Source: Glandiceps talaboti (lineage: Eukaryota; Hemichordata; Enteropneusta; Spengelidae). Taken from it: 64,000 bases of DNA. The first letter of the stretch is position 1. Each line of letters starts with the position of its first letter. Positions 12,301 through 21,761 of this stretch are shown here, in pieces. The stretch is taken from contig NC_135563.1 of the NCBI RefSeq assembly GCF_964340395.1, positions 3,638,422 to 3,702,421 on the forward strand, given 5' to 3'. A program made the translations under genes and the position numbers. The notes below the pieces were generated by a model, which worked only from the letters and a program-made list of their open reading frames with translations, did not search any database and had not been told where the DNA came from.

Positions 12301-15300
12301 GTAATCATAATTACATCACAGATAAATGAATTATGTCACAGCAGACTTTACTTGTGTACACCATATACAGGACGTAATCATAATTACATCACAGATAAAT
12401 GAGTTATGTCACAGCAGACTTTACTTGTGTATGCCATATACAGGACATAATCATAATTACATCACAGATAAATGAGTTAAGTCACAGCAGACTTTACTTG
12501 TGTACACCATATACAGGACGTAATCATAATTACATCACAGATAAATGAATTAAGTCACAGCAGACTTTACTTGTACCCTACGAAGGGTCTATGGTTTCAG
12601 CTGTCAGTCATATGTGTCAAGAAACATGCACTGCTACATGTACATGTATATCAGTAGTGCTAGCGACCATATTAGATTTATGACTACTTTCAACAAATAA
12701 AAGCATAAACATACACAATTTATTGTTGTCAGTTTAATGTGTAGAATACATTTAACTCATGGGAAGGAATAAAATACCATTGTAATATAAAGCCAGACTT
12801 TATGGGATAAAGAAGTGCCATATAATCTTACACTATCATCCTATGTAGTGATTCATGGTGCCATCTTGTTTACAAGTCATTACAAACAAGCATATATGGC
12901 TGTCATTGATGATTGTGATATAGTTTGGTTATCAGTATGTAGGAGGTTGATGAAATGATGAAAGTCAAGAACCATACAGTTGATCAACCTTGACATTGAA
13001 TTAGTGGACTCCCTCTAGCAATTACAGCCTTAAAAGTTCTTTGAGCAACAATTTTGTTTTGGTGCTCCAGAATTTTAATTTTGGGAACACATTTAAAACT
13101 TAAGAGCAAAGTAAAATATTATTATATCAAATGACAAATCATTGAAATGTACTGTTTATCTTGAATAAAGATAATGAGAGTATTAATGCCACAAACAAAA
13201 AGATTCCCTGTTATCATGAAAATAATCAATATACAAGTGAGTTTCAAAATTTGTTTGTCAAATGCAGGTAAAGTTGAAATTTAACCTTTTAAATGCCAGT
13301 AAATTTAAAATGTCACCTGCTGAATGCAGGTACATATATTTGCAAATTTCACCTGCATTGGACCATTTATCACCTGTAAATGCCAATAATTACTTGCAAC
13401 TTCCTCGGCTGAAGTAGTTGTTAGCTTTTTACCCAGTTCAAGAATGAGCTTATCAACACTTCACTGAATATGTAATTAAAATTCAGTCCAGTGCTACATC
13501 ACAGTGTAACATTGGAATCATCACCTTCTACTATGCCAATATCTTGAGGGATTTTTTTAGATGCGATTTTTGGGATGTGCACTAGCCAACCTACATTTTG
13601 TACAACATACCTTAATACATAATCCACACCTCACCTTACCTTAGTATTTAGCATGAAGGATGGAAAATAAGTTAAATATACTAGTACTATAATACCACGC
13701 TATCTACGATAATTTAGTCGAAGTTTAGAGGTCACGTCAAACGTGACATCTCATCGGTAATTTCCCGATTTACATTTGTATTCGTTCACTTTATACCAAA
13801 ACTTGGCCTAACTTAGAACCTTAGGTGCATTTTCGCGATGCCCTCTCCATAGTCTATTCAACTCAATTATCGTGAATGTCCTACAAGTGTTGCCACTACG
13901 ATTGAACGATCGGCTTGTATCACCCTTTGGTAATTTTCGTTGACAAGGAGGTCACATGCCGTTACGTACGTAGTATAGAGTGCAGTGTTGTTGTTTATAT
14001 TTGCGTACATTGGACCTCATCGTGTCTAAACAGCCTACCCGTCTAGAATTTGGCATAAGGTAATCCTCAAAGCTAGAGTTGCAGGTACAAGAAAACAAAC
14101 AATGTCTGCAATATTACATGTACAGTGTAACCCCTTGCTTTGGCAGTCGGTTTACGTGTATCATCCAAGTCGGAAGAAATTGGTTGACGTGTGCGTCCAA
14201 GTATCATCATTTATACTATAGTCGGGACGACCAAACAAACCGTAAAAAGTCTTTTGATTTCAGGAACTTCTGTTTAACGTGAAAACCAAAAAGTTCGATC
14301 GCCAGAAATAATTATTCAGCAATAGTTTAGTAATTCCAAACAGATTTGTAGATGTTTTCAAGTGATAGTTGAAACATGAATGACTGTGAAAGCCGCTAAT
14401 GTGTTCATCACTGTCGTAGTGCGACAGTCAAAACATGGAAGTTGAAACAGTATCAATGACACTTTGTGTACAGAGAAGTGTTTTGATTTCCCACGTGCCA
14501 ATATCTTTGAAACCCCACTTACAGATCCCACTGGTGAAATTTACGCAAAATAATGTTGTGAAGACCACAGTTATCACAATGTATCTAGTTCCCTCAAATG
14601 GGATGGGTCAACGCAATCGATAGTAACAAACTGTATGTTATGATGAGTGTACAGTGTAAACATTGAGTTGTTTTAACTATATCTTTACAAATTAAATGTG
14701 TGTTTTGTCAACAGACTTATGACCAAGCAGATAAAGTTGTACAGAGAGCAATCGTAAGATACAGGGAGGATCTGGACTTGAGAAATTTTATTGACTTTAT
14801 ACAGATTGAAGTAAGTTATTTATTTAAAAGTATGTCTCTCCACTCTAAGATTATGTAACACAAACCTACAAGAGGTTTAATAATTAGAATTATATTGATA
14901 ACCAAATTTGGATTTGCACAAGACTAAATAATTACATATTCTGTTTGATTTTGTTGTTGATGACTGATGCATACACTTTGCTAATCATGTGACTCAACAT
15001 TTGACATCAAGTAGTTATTTAGTGTTGCAATAACATACAGTTCTAGGCTTATAATTGTCTTGTGAGGGTGAGAGTACCCAGATGCAGCATATCTTACACT
15101 GCAAAGGCCCACATCAGCCTTCATCGGAGACTTGGGGCTATGGGTGAGAGTACCCAGACACAACATATCTTACACTGCAAAGGCCCACATCAGCCTTCAT
15201 CAGTGAGAGACTTGGGGCTATGGGTGAGAGTACCCAGACACAACATATCTTACACTGCAAAGGCCCACATCAGCCTTCATCAGTGAGAGACTTGGGGCTA

Positions 15301-18300
15301 TGGGTGAGAGTACCCAGACACAACATATCTTACACTGCAAAGGCCCACATCAGCCTTCATCGGTGAGAGACTTGGGGCTATGGGTGAGAGTACCCAGACA
15401 CAACATATCTTACACTGCAGAGAATACATCATTTGATATACATGTATAGCTTGATAACACTTCTCTTTCACTCTCAGCTGGAATGTTGTGGAGGCAGAAA
15501 TGGTTTTCAAGACTGGCAAAAGAATAGGTATTTCAACTGCTCTGATACCAACCTAAGTCGTGAAAAATGTGGTGTGCCTTATTCTTGCTGTCAGCCAGAA
15601 GATGGTGGAAACAACATTATCAACACACAGTGTGGTTACGATACCACTGACAAACCCGTAAGTGCATGGTCCCCTCAGTGGCAAAAGCCACCATTCTTTT
15701 GTTATCAATAAACACCATCAAGAAAACTTTATCAAAACTAAAATTGTATTCTATCAGTAGTTTGAGTGAACAATCAAAGTCATTGATTACCATAGTAACA
15801 GATGTGTGTCACAGAGTGAAAATCTTTATATCAGTTACATATGTAAACTTTTTTCAATGTTTTTGGTGAATACTAATTAAAAGTGTGACTGAAACTATTA
15901 TAAATACATACAACCTTCTAAATACATTTATGATAGTTCCAGCCACACTTTAATTTCCAGTCGTAGGTAGTATACACAAGTTCCCTAGGTTTTTATTTAT
16001 ATTTCTCCAAAGTTCCTCTTTTTATCATAATAGCATCAAAACAGTTTTTCACATATTTTCAAGGATCAAATTTGAATTCTCTAAGTGGTCAATACCTCAT
16101 GTAATGTATATGCCCAACCCATGAGGTATTGATAACCTAGTGGTCAATACCTCATGTGATGTCTATACCCCAACCATGTTGATAACCTAGTGGTCAATAC
16201 CTCATATGATGTATATACCCCACCCATGTTGATAACCTAGTGGTCAATACCTCATGTGATGTATATACCCCACCCATGTTGATAACCTAGTGGTCAATAC
16301 CTCATGTGATGTATATACCCCACCCATGTTGATAACCTAGTGGTCAATACCTCATGTGATGTATATACCCCACCCATGTTGATAACCTAGTGGTCAATAC
16401 CTCATGTGTTGTATATACCCCACCCATGTTGATAACCTAGTGGTCAATACCTCATGTGATGTATATACCCCAACCATGTTGATAACCTAGTGGTCAATAC
16501 CTCATGTGATGTATATACCCCACCCATGTTGATAACCTAGTGGTCAATACCTCATGTGTTGTATATACCCCACCCATGTTGATAACCTCGTGGTCAATAC
16601 CTCATGTGTTGTATATACCCCAACCATGTTGATAACCTCGTGGTCAATACCTCATGTGTTGTCTATACCCCACCCATGTTGATAACCTAGTGGTCAATAC
16701 CTCATGTGATGTATATACCCCAACCATGTTGATAACCTAGTGGTCAATACCTCATGTGTTGTATATACCCCAACCATGTTGATAACCTAGTGGTCAATAC
16801 CTCATGTGATGTATATACCCCACCCATGTTGATAACCTAGTGGTCAATACCTCATGTGATGTCTATACCCCAACCATGTTGATAACCTAGTGGTCAATAC
16901 CTCATGTGTTGTATATACCCCACCCATGTTGATAACCTAGTGGTCAATACCTCATGTGATGTATATACCCCACCCATGTTGATAACCTAGTGGTCAATAC
17001 CTCATGTGTTGTATATACCCCACCCATGTTGATAACCTCGTGGTCAATACCTCATGTGTTGTATATACCCCACCCATGTTGATAACCTAGTGGTCAATAC
17101 CTCATGTGTTGTATATACCCCACCCATGTTGATAACCTCGTGGTCAATACCTCATGTGTTGTATATACCCCAACCATGTTGATAACCTCGTGGTCAATAC
17201 CTCATGTGTTGTCTATACCCCACCCATGTTGATAACCTAGTGGTCAATACCTCATGTGATGTATATACCCCAACCATGTTGATAACCTAGTGGTCAATAC
17301 CTCATGTGTTGTATATACCCCAACCATGTTGATAACCTAGTGGTCAATACCTCATGTGATGTATATACCCCACCCATGTTGATAACCTAGTGGTCAATAC
17401 CTCATGTGATGTCTATACCCCAACCATGTTGATAACCTAGTGGTCAATACCTCATGTGTTGTATATACCCCACCCATGTTGATAACCTAGTGGCCAATAC
17501 CTCATGTGATGTCTATACCCCAACCATGTTGATAACCTAGTGGTCAATACCTCATGTGATGTATATACCCCAACCATGTTGATAACGTAGTGGTCAATAC
17601 CTCATGTGATGTATATACCCCAACCATGTTGATAACCTAGTGGTCAATACCTCATGTGATGTATATACCCCAACCATGTTGATAACCTAGTGGTCAATAC
17701 CTCATGTGATGTCTATACCCCAACCATGTTGATAACCTAGTGGTCAATACCTCATGTGATGTATATACCCCACCCATGTTGATAACCTAGTGGTCAATAC
17801 CTCATGTGATGTCTATACCCCAACCATGTTGATAACCTAGTGGTCAATACCTCATGTGATGGCTATACCCCAACCATGTTGATAACCTAGTGGTCAATAC
17901 CTCATGTGTTGTATATACCCCAACCATGTTGATAACCTAGTGGTCAATACCTCATGTGATGTATATACCCCACCCATGTTGATAACCTAGTGGTCAATAC
18001 CTCATGTGATGTATATACCCCACCCATGTTGATAACCTAGTGGTCAATACCTCATGTGATGTCTATACCCCAACCATGTTGATAACCTAGTGGTCAATAC
18101 CTCATGTGATGTATATACCCCACCCATGTTGATAACCTAGTGGTCAATACCTCATGTGATGTATATACCCCACCCATGTTGATAACCTAGTGGTCAATAC
18201 CTCATGTGTTGTATATACCCCACCCATGTTGATAACCTCGTGGTCAATACCTCATGTGTTGTATATACCCCACCCATGTTGATAACCTAGTGGTCAATAC

Positions 18301-19343
18301 CTCATGTGTTTTATATACCCCACCCATGTTGATAACCTCGTGGTCAATACCTCATGTGTTGTCTATACCCCAACCATGTTGATAACCTCGTGGTCAATAC
18401 CTCATGTGTTGTCTATACCCCACCCATGTTGATAACCAGTGTTCATAAAAGCAACTTGCTCTGCTAGTATTGCTATAATAACATACAGCCTCCAATGAGC
18501 ACAATTTGATTTGTCTTGCCAACAGGCTGCAGCTGTGAGTGACCAGATCTATGTGACTGGTTGTATTGATAAATTGGTATCGTACGTCAACAGTAATGTG
18601 TACCTGATTGGAGGACTTGCAATAGGTGTAGCCATTATACAGGTAAGTCATGTACAGTAGAAGGGACACACCAACTCTTCCTGTATTAAACTTGTCCCAT
18701 TGTCAACTCACCCCATTTTTAATTGAATGCTACTGTTATTTGATGTGTTAACTTTATAAGTGTTCTGATTTGCCATGATTCAACATCTCAAAGTGTATCG
18801 GTACATTTTCACACTTAGAAGCAGGAGCTAGGTCTGCAAACTGTCAGTTCAGGGAATAGCAGTAGTTGTAGTAGAATAGGTTATTACAGTGACATGAGAT
18901 AAAGTATGACAAATCCTGGAAAGAAATGTTCAATATACAACCTCCCAGTCAAATATGCTTTTAGGTCACTTAGCAAATAAAAGAGCATTTAACAGAATGA
19001 GAAGCATACTGCAGTGAACATAAAGTTATGTACAAGGCAAAAAGGAAGCATGAAACTGGTAATTTAGTTGTTCCTTCTCTTTTAAAAATACTACCTCAAT
19101 AAACTTCAGAAGTATGAGACAATGGTTTTAAATGAAAGCATACAATGAACAAACATTCTCAGCATTTCATTTCTGAAGTGCATCCAAATCCAATTTTATA
19201 GTTATTAGTAATAACACTGTATTTGTCTATCTCAACAGGTTATTGGCATAATTCTGGCCAGAATATTACACACACAAATTGAAGAACAGAAGGAAAACTT
19301 TAACAGCAGCAAGCGACAGAACCAATACATGTCAAAGTTCTAG
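4534..19343 (+). CDS. TSPAN33: TspanC8-type tetraspanin, TSPAN33-like, seven exons
   Basis: Exons: 4534-4602, 9140-9331, 10583-10657, 14715-14810, 15478-15657, 18526-18642, 19239-19343. All introns are GT-AG and all joins are phase 0, giving 277 residues. Four membrane segments are visible: exon 1-2 junction, exon 2, exon 3, exon 6-7. The large extracellular loop has eight cysteines including the CCG signature, with the YFNC, CGVPYSCC and INTQCGYD blocks of TspanC8 proteins. CIDKLV near the loop end and AIVRYREDLDL in exon 4 point to TSPAN33 rather than TSPAN5, 14 or 17. TspanC8 tetraspanins are known to escort and regulate the protease ADAM10 in the membrane; that role here is inferred from family. 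Repeat arrays fill introns 1, 3, 4 and 5. Confidence 0.93.
5270..5891 (+). mobile_element. TIR element family A with 10-bp target duplication
   Basis: It begins GTGACGGATCAACTCGTCCC and ends GATGAAGTGAATCGCAATC. Both ends contain several inverted copies of CAACTCGCCCCAA-type sub-repeats. TTTAAAACCA flanks it on both sides (5260-5269 and 5892-5901), an exact 10-bp duplication. The body (about 5345-5810) is homologous, in inverse orientation, to the element at 38313-38905. No transposase frame is present. It lies in intron 1 of the tetraspanin gene. Confidence 0.88.
5902..6188. other. intron 1 sequence, nothing recognised
   Basis: AT-rich unique-looking intron sequence between the family A element and the GT microsatellite. 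Confidence 0.5.
6189..6367 (+). repeat. (GT)n microsatellite with a CTGT/CTGTGT head
   Basis: A GT run of about 130 bp is preceded by interrupted GTCTGT repeats. The long open frames of alternating His-Thr or Cys-Val here are artefacts of the repeat. Confidence 0.95.
6612..8829 (+). repeat. 23-bp minisatellite, about 96 copies
   Basis: The unit is CCTAACCATCACTTGCACTG plus TAA, with recurrent variants TACCC for TAACC, and ATCG, ACCG, ATCA or GCCA for ACTG. Variants are not random along the array: 7520-7730 is repeated with the same variant order at 7750-7960, exactly ten units away. The array fills about 2.2 kb of tetraspanin intron 1. Confidence 0.97.
8830..9139. other. 3' end of tetraspanin intron 1
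   Basis: AT-rich intron sequence ending in a pyrimidine tract and TATCTGCAG acceptor at 9139. Confidence 0.7.
9140..9331 (+). CDS. TSPAN33: tetraspanin exon 2
   Basis: Encodes 64 residues: the rest of membrane segment 1 (IIGFLLLGLGIW), the small extracellular loop, membrane segment 2 with the GCVGALREN motif typical of tetraspanins, and the start of segment 3. The acceptor is TATCTGCAG, the donor GTAAGT. An open frame running upstream of 9140 is intron read-through. Confidence 0.95.
9332..10582. other. tetraspanin intron 2
   Basis: About 1.25 kb of AT-rich sequence with no array, element or gene that I can recognise. Short open frames on both strands lack protein character. Confidence 0.6.
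10583..10657 (+). CDS. TSPAN33: tetraspanin exon 3 (75 nt)
   Basis: Encodes 25 residues of membrane segment 3, FYLFLGLILILEVIAGIVAI followed by VFSQE. A 75-nt exon here is the usual size in animal tetraspanins. The donor is GAG/GTAAGT. From base 10619 on, this exon is itself the first unit of a 57-bp tandem array that continues into the intron. Confidence 0.95.
10619..11764 (+). repeat. 57-bp array of exon 3 end plus splice donor, 20 copies
   Basis: Twenty full copies plus 6 nt; copy starts are 10619 + 57n. Each unit contains the last 39 nt of exon 3 (GTCATTGCTGGAATAGTTGC onward to CACAAGAG), the donor GTAAGT, and 18 nt in all of intron. I saw no difference between copies, the coding one included. 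Only the first donor serves the normal protein: reading past it gives GTA AGT TAA, a stop, and the same stop follows in every later copy. The unit has no matching acceptor, so copies cannot act as separate exons. A recent expansion, or an assembly error, would explain the perfect identity. Confidence 0.97.
12034..12571 (+). repeat. 73-bp minisatellite, about 7.4 copies
   Basis: The unit begins ATGAATTATGTCACAGCAGA and recurs at 12034, 12107, 12180, 12253, 12326, 12399, 12472 and partly at 12545. Copies differ by a few substitutions (TTCACT or TTTACT, TATATC or TACATC). It lies in tetraspanin intron 3, downstream of the 57-bp array. Confidence 0.95.
12572..14714. other. rest of tetraspanin intron 3, with a CpG-richer patch
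   Basis: Mostly AT-rich and unique. About 13690-14290 holds clearly more CpG than the surroundings, with GTCACGTCAAACGTGAC (a short CRE-like palindrome) near 13732 and ACGTACGTAG near 13965. It could be an internal promoter or an old inserted segment. No exon can be supported. The intron ends TTTTGTCAACAG. Confidence 0.45.
14715..14810 (+). CDS. TSPAN33: tetraspanin exon 4
   Basis: Encodes 32 residues at the start of the large extracellular loop, including AIVRYREDLDLRNFIDF, a block that resembles vertebrate TSPAN33 more than other tetraspanins. Acceptor CAACAG, donor GTAAGT. Confidence 0.94.
15064..15420 (+). repeat. 80-bp minisatellite, about 4.5 copies
   Basis: GGGTGAGAGTACCCAGA starts near 15066, 15142, 15222, 15302 and 15382. 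The later spacing is exactly 80 bp; the first unit is about 4 bp shorter. It ends 57 bp before exon 5 and does not include the acceptor. It is the array of intron 4. Confidence 0.95.
15478..15657 (+). CDS. TSPAN33: tetraspanin exon 5, cysteine-rich extracellular loop
   Basis: Encodes 60 residues with LECCGGRNGFQDW, YFNC, REKCGVPYSCC and INTQCGYD. It supplies seven of the eight loop cysteines; the eighth is in exon 6. Asn in NRYFNCSD is a possible glycosylation site (N-C-S). Acceptor CTCTCAG, donor GTAAGT. Confidence 0.96.
16085..18437 (+). repeat. 50-bp minisatellite, about 47 copies, with 550-bp higher-order structure
   Basis: The unit is GATAACCTAGTGGTCAATAC then CTCATGTGAT, GTATATACCC and CACCCATGTT. 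Variable sites are A/T in GTGAT, A/C in GTATATA, A/C in CCAACC and A/C in CCTAG. The block about 16541-16930 recurs with the same variant haplotype at about 17091-17480, eleven units (550 bp) away. The array fills most of tetraspanin intron 5. Confidence 0.97.
18526..18642 (+). CDS. TSPAN33: tetraspanin exon 6
   Basis: Encodes 39 residues: the end of the large loop with VTGCIDKLVSYV (eighth cysteine) and membrane segment 4 (YLIGGLAIGVAIIQ). Acceptor GCCAACAG, donor GTAAGT. Confidence 0.95.
19239..19343 (+). CDS. TSPAN33: tetraspanin exon 7 and stop
   Basis: Encodes the last 34 residues: the end of membrane segment 4 (VIGIILARIL) and a cytoplasmic tail IEEQKENFNSSKRQNQYMSK ending in Phe, then TAG. 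Acceptor CTCAACAG. Confidence 0.95.
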   Translation, partial: VIGIILARILHTQIEEQKENFNSSKRQNQYMSKF

Positions 19344-19427
19344 GAATATACAGTGACTGGATCAAATCAAGAAAATATAGGCAAGAATTAATGTTGATAG
19401 CCTCTAGGTTCATAGATGAAAATTTCT

Positions 19428-19433
19428 AATAAA
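19428..19433 (+). terminator. candidate polyadenylation signal of the tetraspanin gene
   Basis: AATAAA lies 85 nt after the stop codon, followed closely by an A-rich tract. Other signals further downstream may also be used. Confidence 0.5.
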
Positions 19434-20661
19434 GAAAGTAAAAAAAAATTGGAAAGTGAATCTCAAATTTTCTCTAATGTCTTTTCAGCATCATCAGGGG
19501 TAGTGTTCTACATCAAGATCCCTGCAGTACTCACTCAAGCTCATTTCAAGTGTCTCTTTTGAGATGTATGATAACATGCCATTGCAGTACACCCTTGATG
19601 ATACTGACGAGACATCAGTGAAAATTCACTTCAAAAATGTTTTGACTGAATTTTTCTTTGTAAGAAAGTGTACACCTTGGAATGAAAAAGTAAATAGCCA
19701 AAAAAAAAATGGCCACAAGGATTTTTGAAGATTGGCAGGACAAATTGATGTTGTAAGGTTTGGCTATTTATGTCAACTTTTTACTCAACTAGTTTGAATC
19801 AATGATCTGGCCAATTTTTAAATGATTATGTATTTTAAGATTATAAAGAACACAACTGATATGTGTCTCAATCTTGATAGGACTGATTGTTCATCAATAT
19901 TATTTAAACATTATTTAAACATTTCAGTTTATATAGACGTGTTTGAAATCATTGCCACTATTAGAAATAGTGGACTTCTATGATAGGTAATATGCCTGAA
20001 TATCTGAACAAAAAATTATCTACTATGAATAGTATTAGCCATGTTAAAGAGACACATGCTGAGGTTACAGGATTTTTTGTAGCACATTCCGTTACACATT
20101 AAAATGTACACACAGTATTCTACTTACTTTAGGAAGAAGTGTTGACAATCACTTGCTGTTGGCAAAACTAAGACATGATATTTAAAGCAGGTATCATTTA
20201 ACGTTTCGATGGAAAAATTAATATACTTTACTTATATTATGTCATCAGTTGTGCTAACAATTATATGAAGAGACAGTCACTTGTGTAGCCATGCATCAAC
20301 ATAAACATTATACTAGAATAGAATATTAAGGTTGTAAGTATGTTAATCATAAAAAGTTTATAAACTCAGCTTGTGCCACTTTAATCGTAACATATTGAAT
20401 TCATATACACATGTAATATATTCTGTACAGACAACATTTAGATAGTAAATACAAGTAACATAAAGGGCCTTGTTACAACCAGTCAGAGACGAGTAACAAA
20501 ACCTTTTATATCATAAAAGAGCCAAGATGAACAAAAAATATGGAATATATACTCTGGTCGTTGGTCAGTGCTTCTGCTGTGTTCAAAATATGAGTCAAAA
20601 CATCCAAAATTGACATTAGTTTCCCCAATTTTTCTTTGATATTACTGGAACTGGTATAATT

Positions 20662-20788
20662 ATGTTATTCTCCAATATTTTTCTTCATTCAGCCGGAAAT
20701 TACTTGTCTAGTGACTCGCAGTGACAAGGCCCCTTAGGTCACTCATATTATCCTTGGCTGAATGAAGAACAAAATTGGGGAATAACAT
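20662..20788. repeat. imperfect inverted repeat, ~33-bp arms
   Basis: ATGTTATTCTCCAAT... TTCTTCATTCAGCC on the left is mirrored by GGCTGAATGAAGAAC...GGGGAATAACAT on the right, with a few mismatches and a ~60-bp centre. Probably a small fold-back element. Confidence 0.7.
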
Positions 20789-21249
20789 CTAAATGTCAGT
20801 AGTATTTTCTCTGCGATAAAAACAAAAGTATTAGAAAATAAGAAGTATGAAAATTAACAAAAAAACATGAAATAATGGCAATTCTGAATGATTTTACTAA
20901 TGTGGTTTAGCACCACAGAACCAATGACATTGATGTGATTTGTTGTGATGATGCAGGGTATAAATCCCATATTTTCTGTTCAAACACGTACAACTTTGCT
21001 TGAGTACAGCATACATGTTACACCAACAACTTGTATAACGTATCAAGTTGATAATAATTATGTGCCTTAAATCTGAAGGATAAAATAGCTATAAAATTAA
21101 ATTTTTTTGTTATTTGAAGCCAGTCTGAGAGTATGTTACCATGACAAGTAAAGTAGAATTTCTTTCAGACATTGTATATTTCTACTCACTAACTTGGAAA
21201 ATTTGCCTACCTTAAGGACGTCAAATTAGAAGTCTTCGAGGGAACGTAG

Positions 21250-21346
21250 CAGTAACTACAGTAGCTTTCCCTAATTCATCGCTAGGTGTCGTCCTTCCAT
21301 AGTACTATAAAAGCCTGAAAAGGCTACCTTACGTCATTACCTTTCT
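21250..21346 (+). repeat. DIRS inverted terminal repeat, left
   Basis: About 97 bp that match the reverse complement of 26062-26158. It includes CTAATTCATCGCTAGGTGTC and AAGCCTGAAAAGGCTACC. Outside it, 21192-21249 is the left-end-specific extension that reappears inverted in the internal complementary region. Confidence 0.93.
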
Positions 21347-21641
21347 GAGCAGCGTGTAGAGGTTCCATATCGTGATAGCTGGTACCATAGGTCATAAGCA
21401 ACTTGTGCTGACCAAATTTAGCAATTAAGCTAGAATTTTGCTCAATTACGAGCGGTAATTTATATGCAACATAGTGCAAAACAATGGTACTAAGACCAAT
21501 AAACAAGAGCACAAAGGCATGGGACCAGTGGAACCTACAATGAACAAGAATACTGATTATAACTGTTTAACACAGTAAATAGGGTAGAAAAGTCAACTCA
21601 CCAGAAAATTGGCATCGGGCTGGGTGGGAGGGAAGAACGTA

Positions 21642-21743
21642 GTAGTTACTGCTACGTTCCCTCGAAGACTTCTAATTTGACGTCCTTAAGGTAGGCAAAT
21701 TTTCCAAGTCTTCATCAGTTACTGCACAGTAACTACAGTAGCT
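21642..21743 (-). repeat. DIRS internal complementary region
   Basis: The first part (to AATTTTCCAAGT) is the reverse complement of the left end from 21192; the second part (CTTCATCAGTTACTGC to GTAGCT) is the reverse complement of the right end to 26179. The join falls in CAAGTCTTCA, so the two element ends overlap in a few shared bases. In the known DIRS mechanism this region joins the ends of the cDNA into a circle before recombinase-mediated integration. Confidence 0.92.
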
Positions 21744-21761
21744 GATTACATAGCTGGATGC

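Larger units (their letters stand above)
19344..21191. other. tetraspanin 3' UTR and intergenic sequence
   Basis: AT-rich. A segment near 19585-19630 (CATTGCAGTACACCCT... GACATCAG) has a relative near 45013-45052, so it is a dispersed repeat. A small inverted repeat lies at 20662-20788. No other gene is visible. Confidence 0.6.

Noticed and set aside
15062-15519. Open frames across the 80-bp repeat
   Set aside because: Translations of the repeat, overlapping tetraspanin intron 4; no family similarity.
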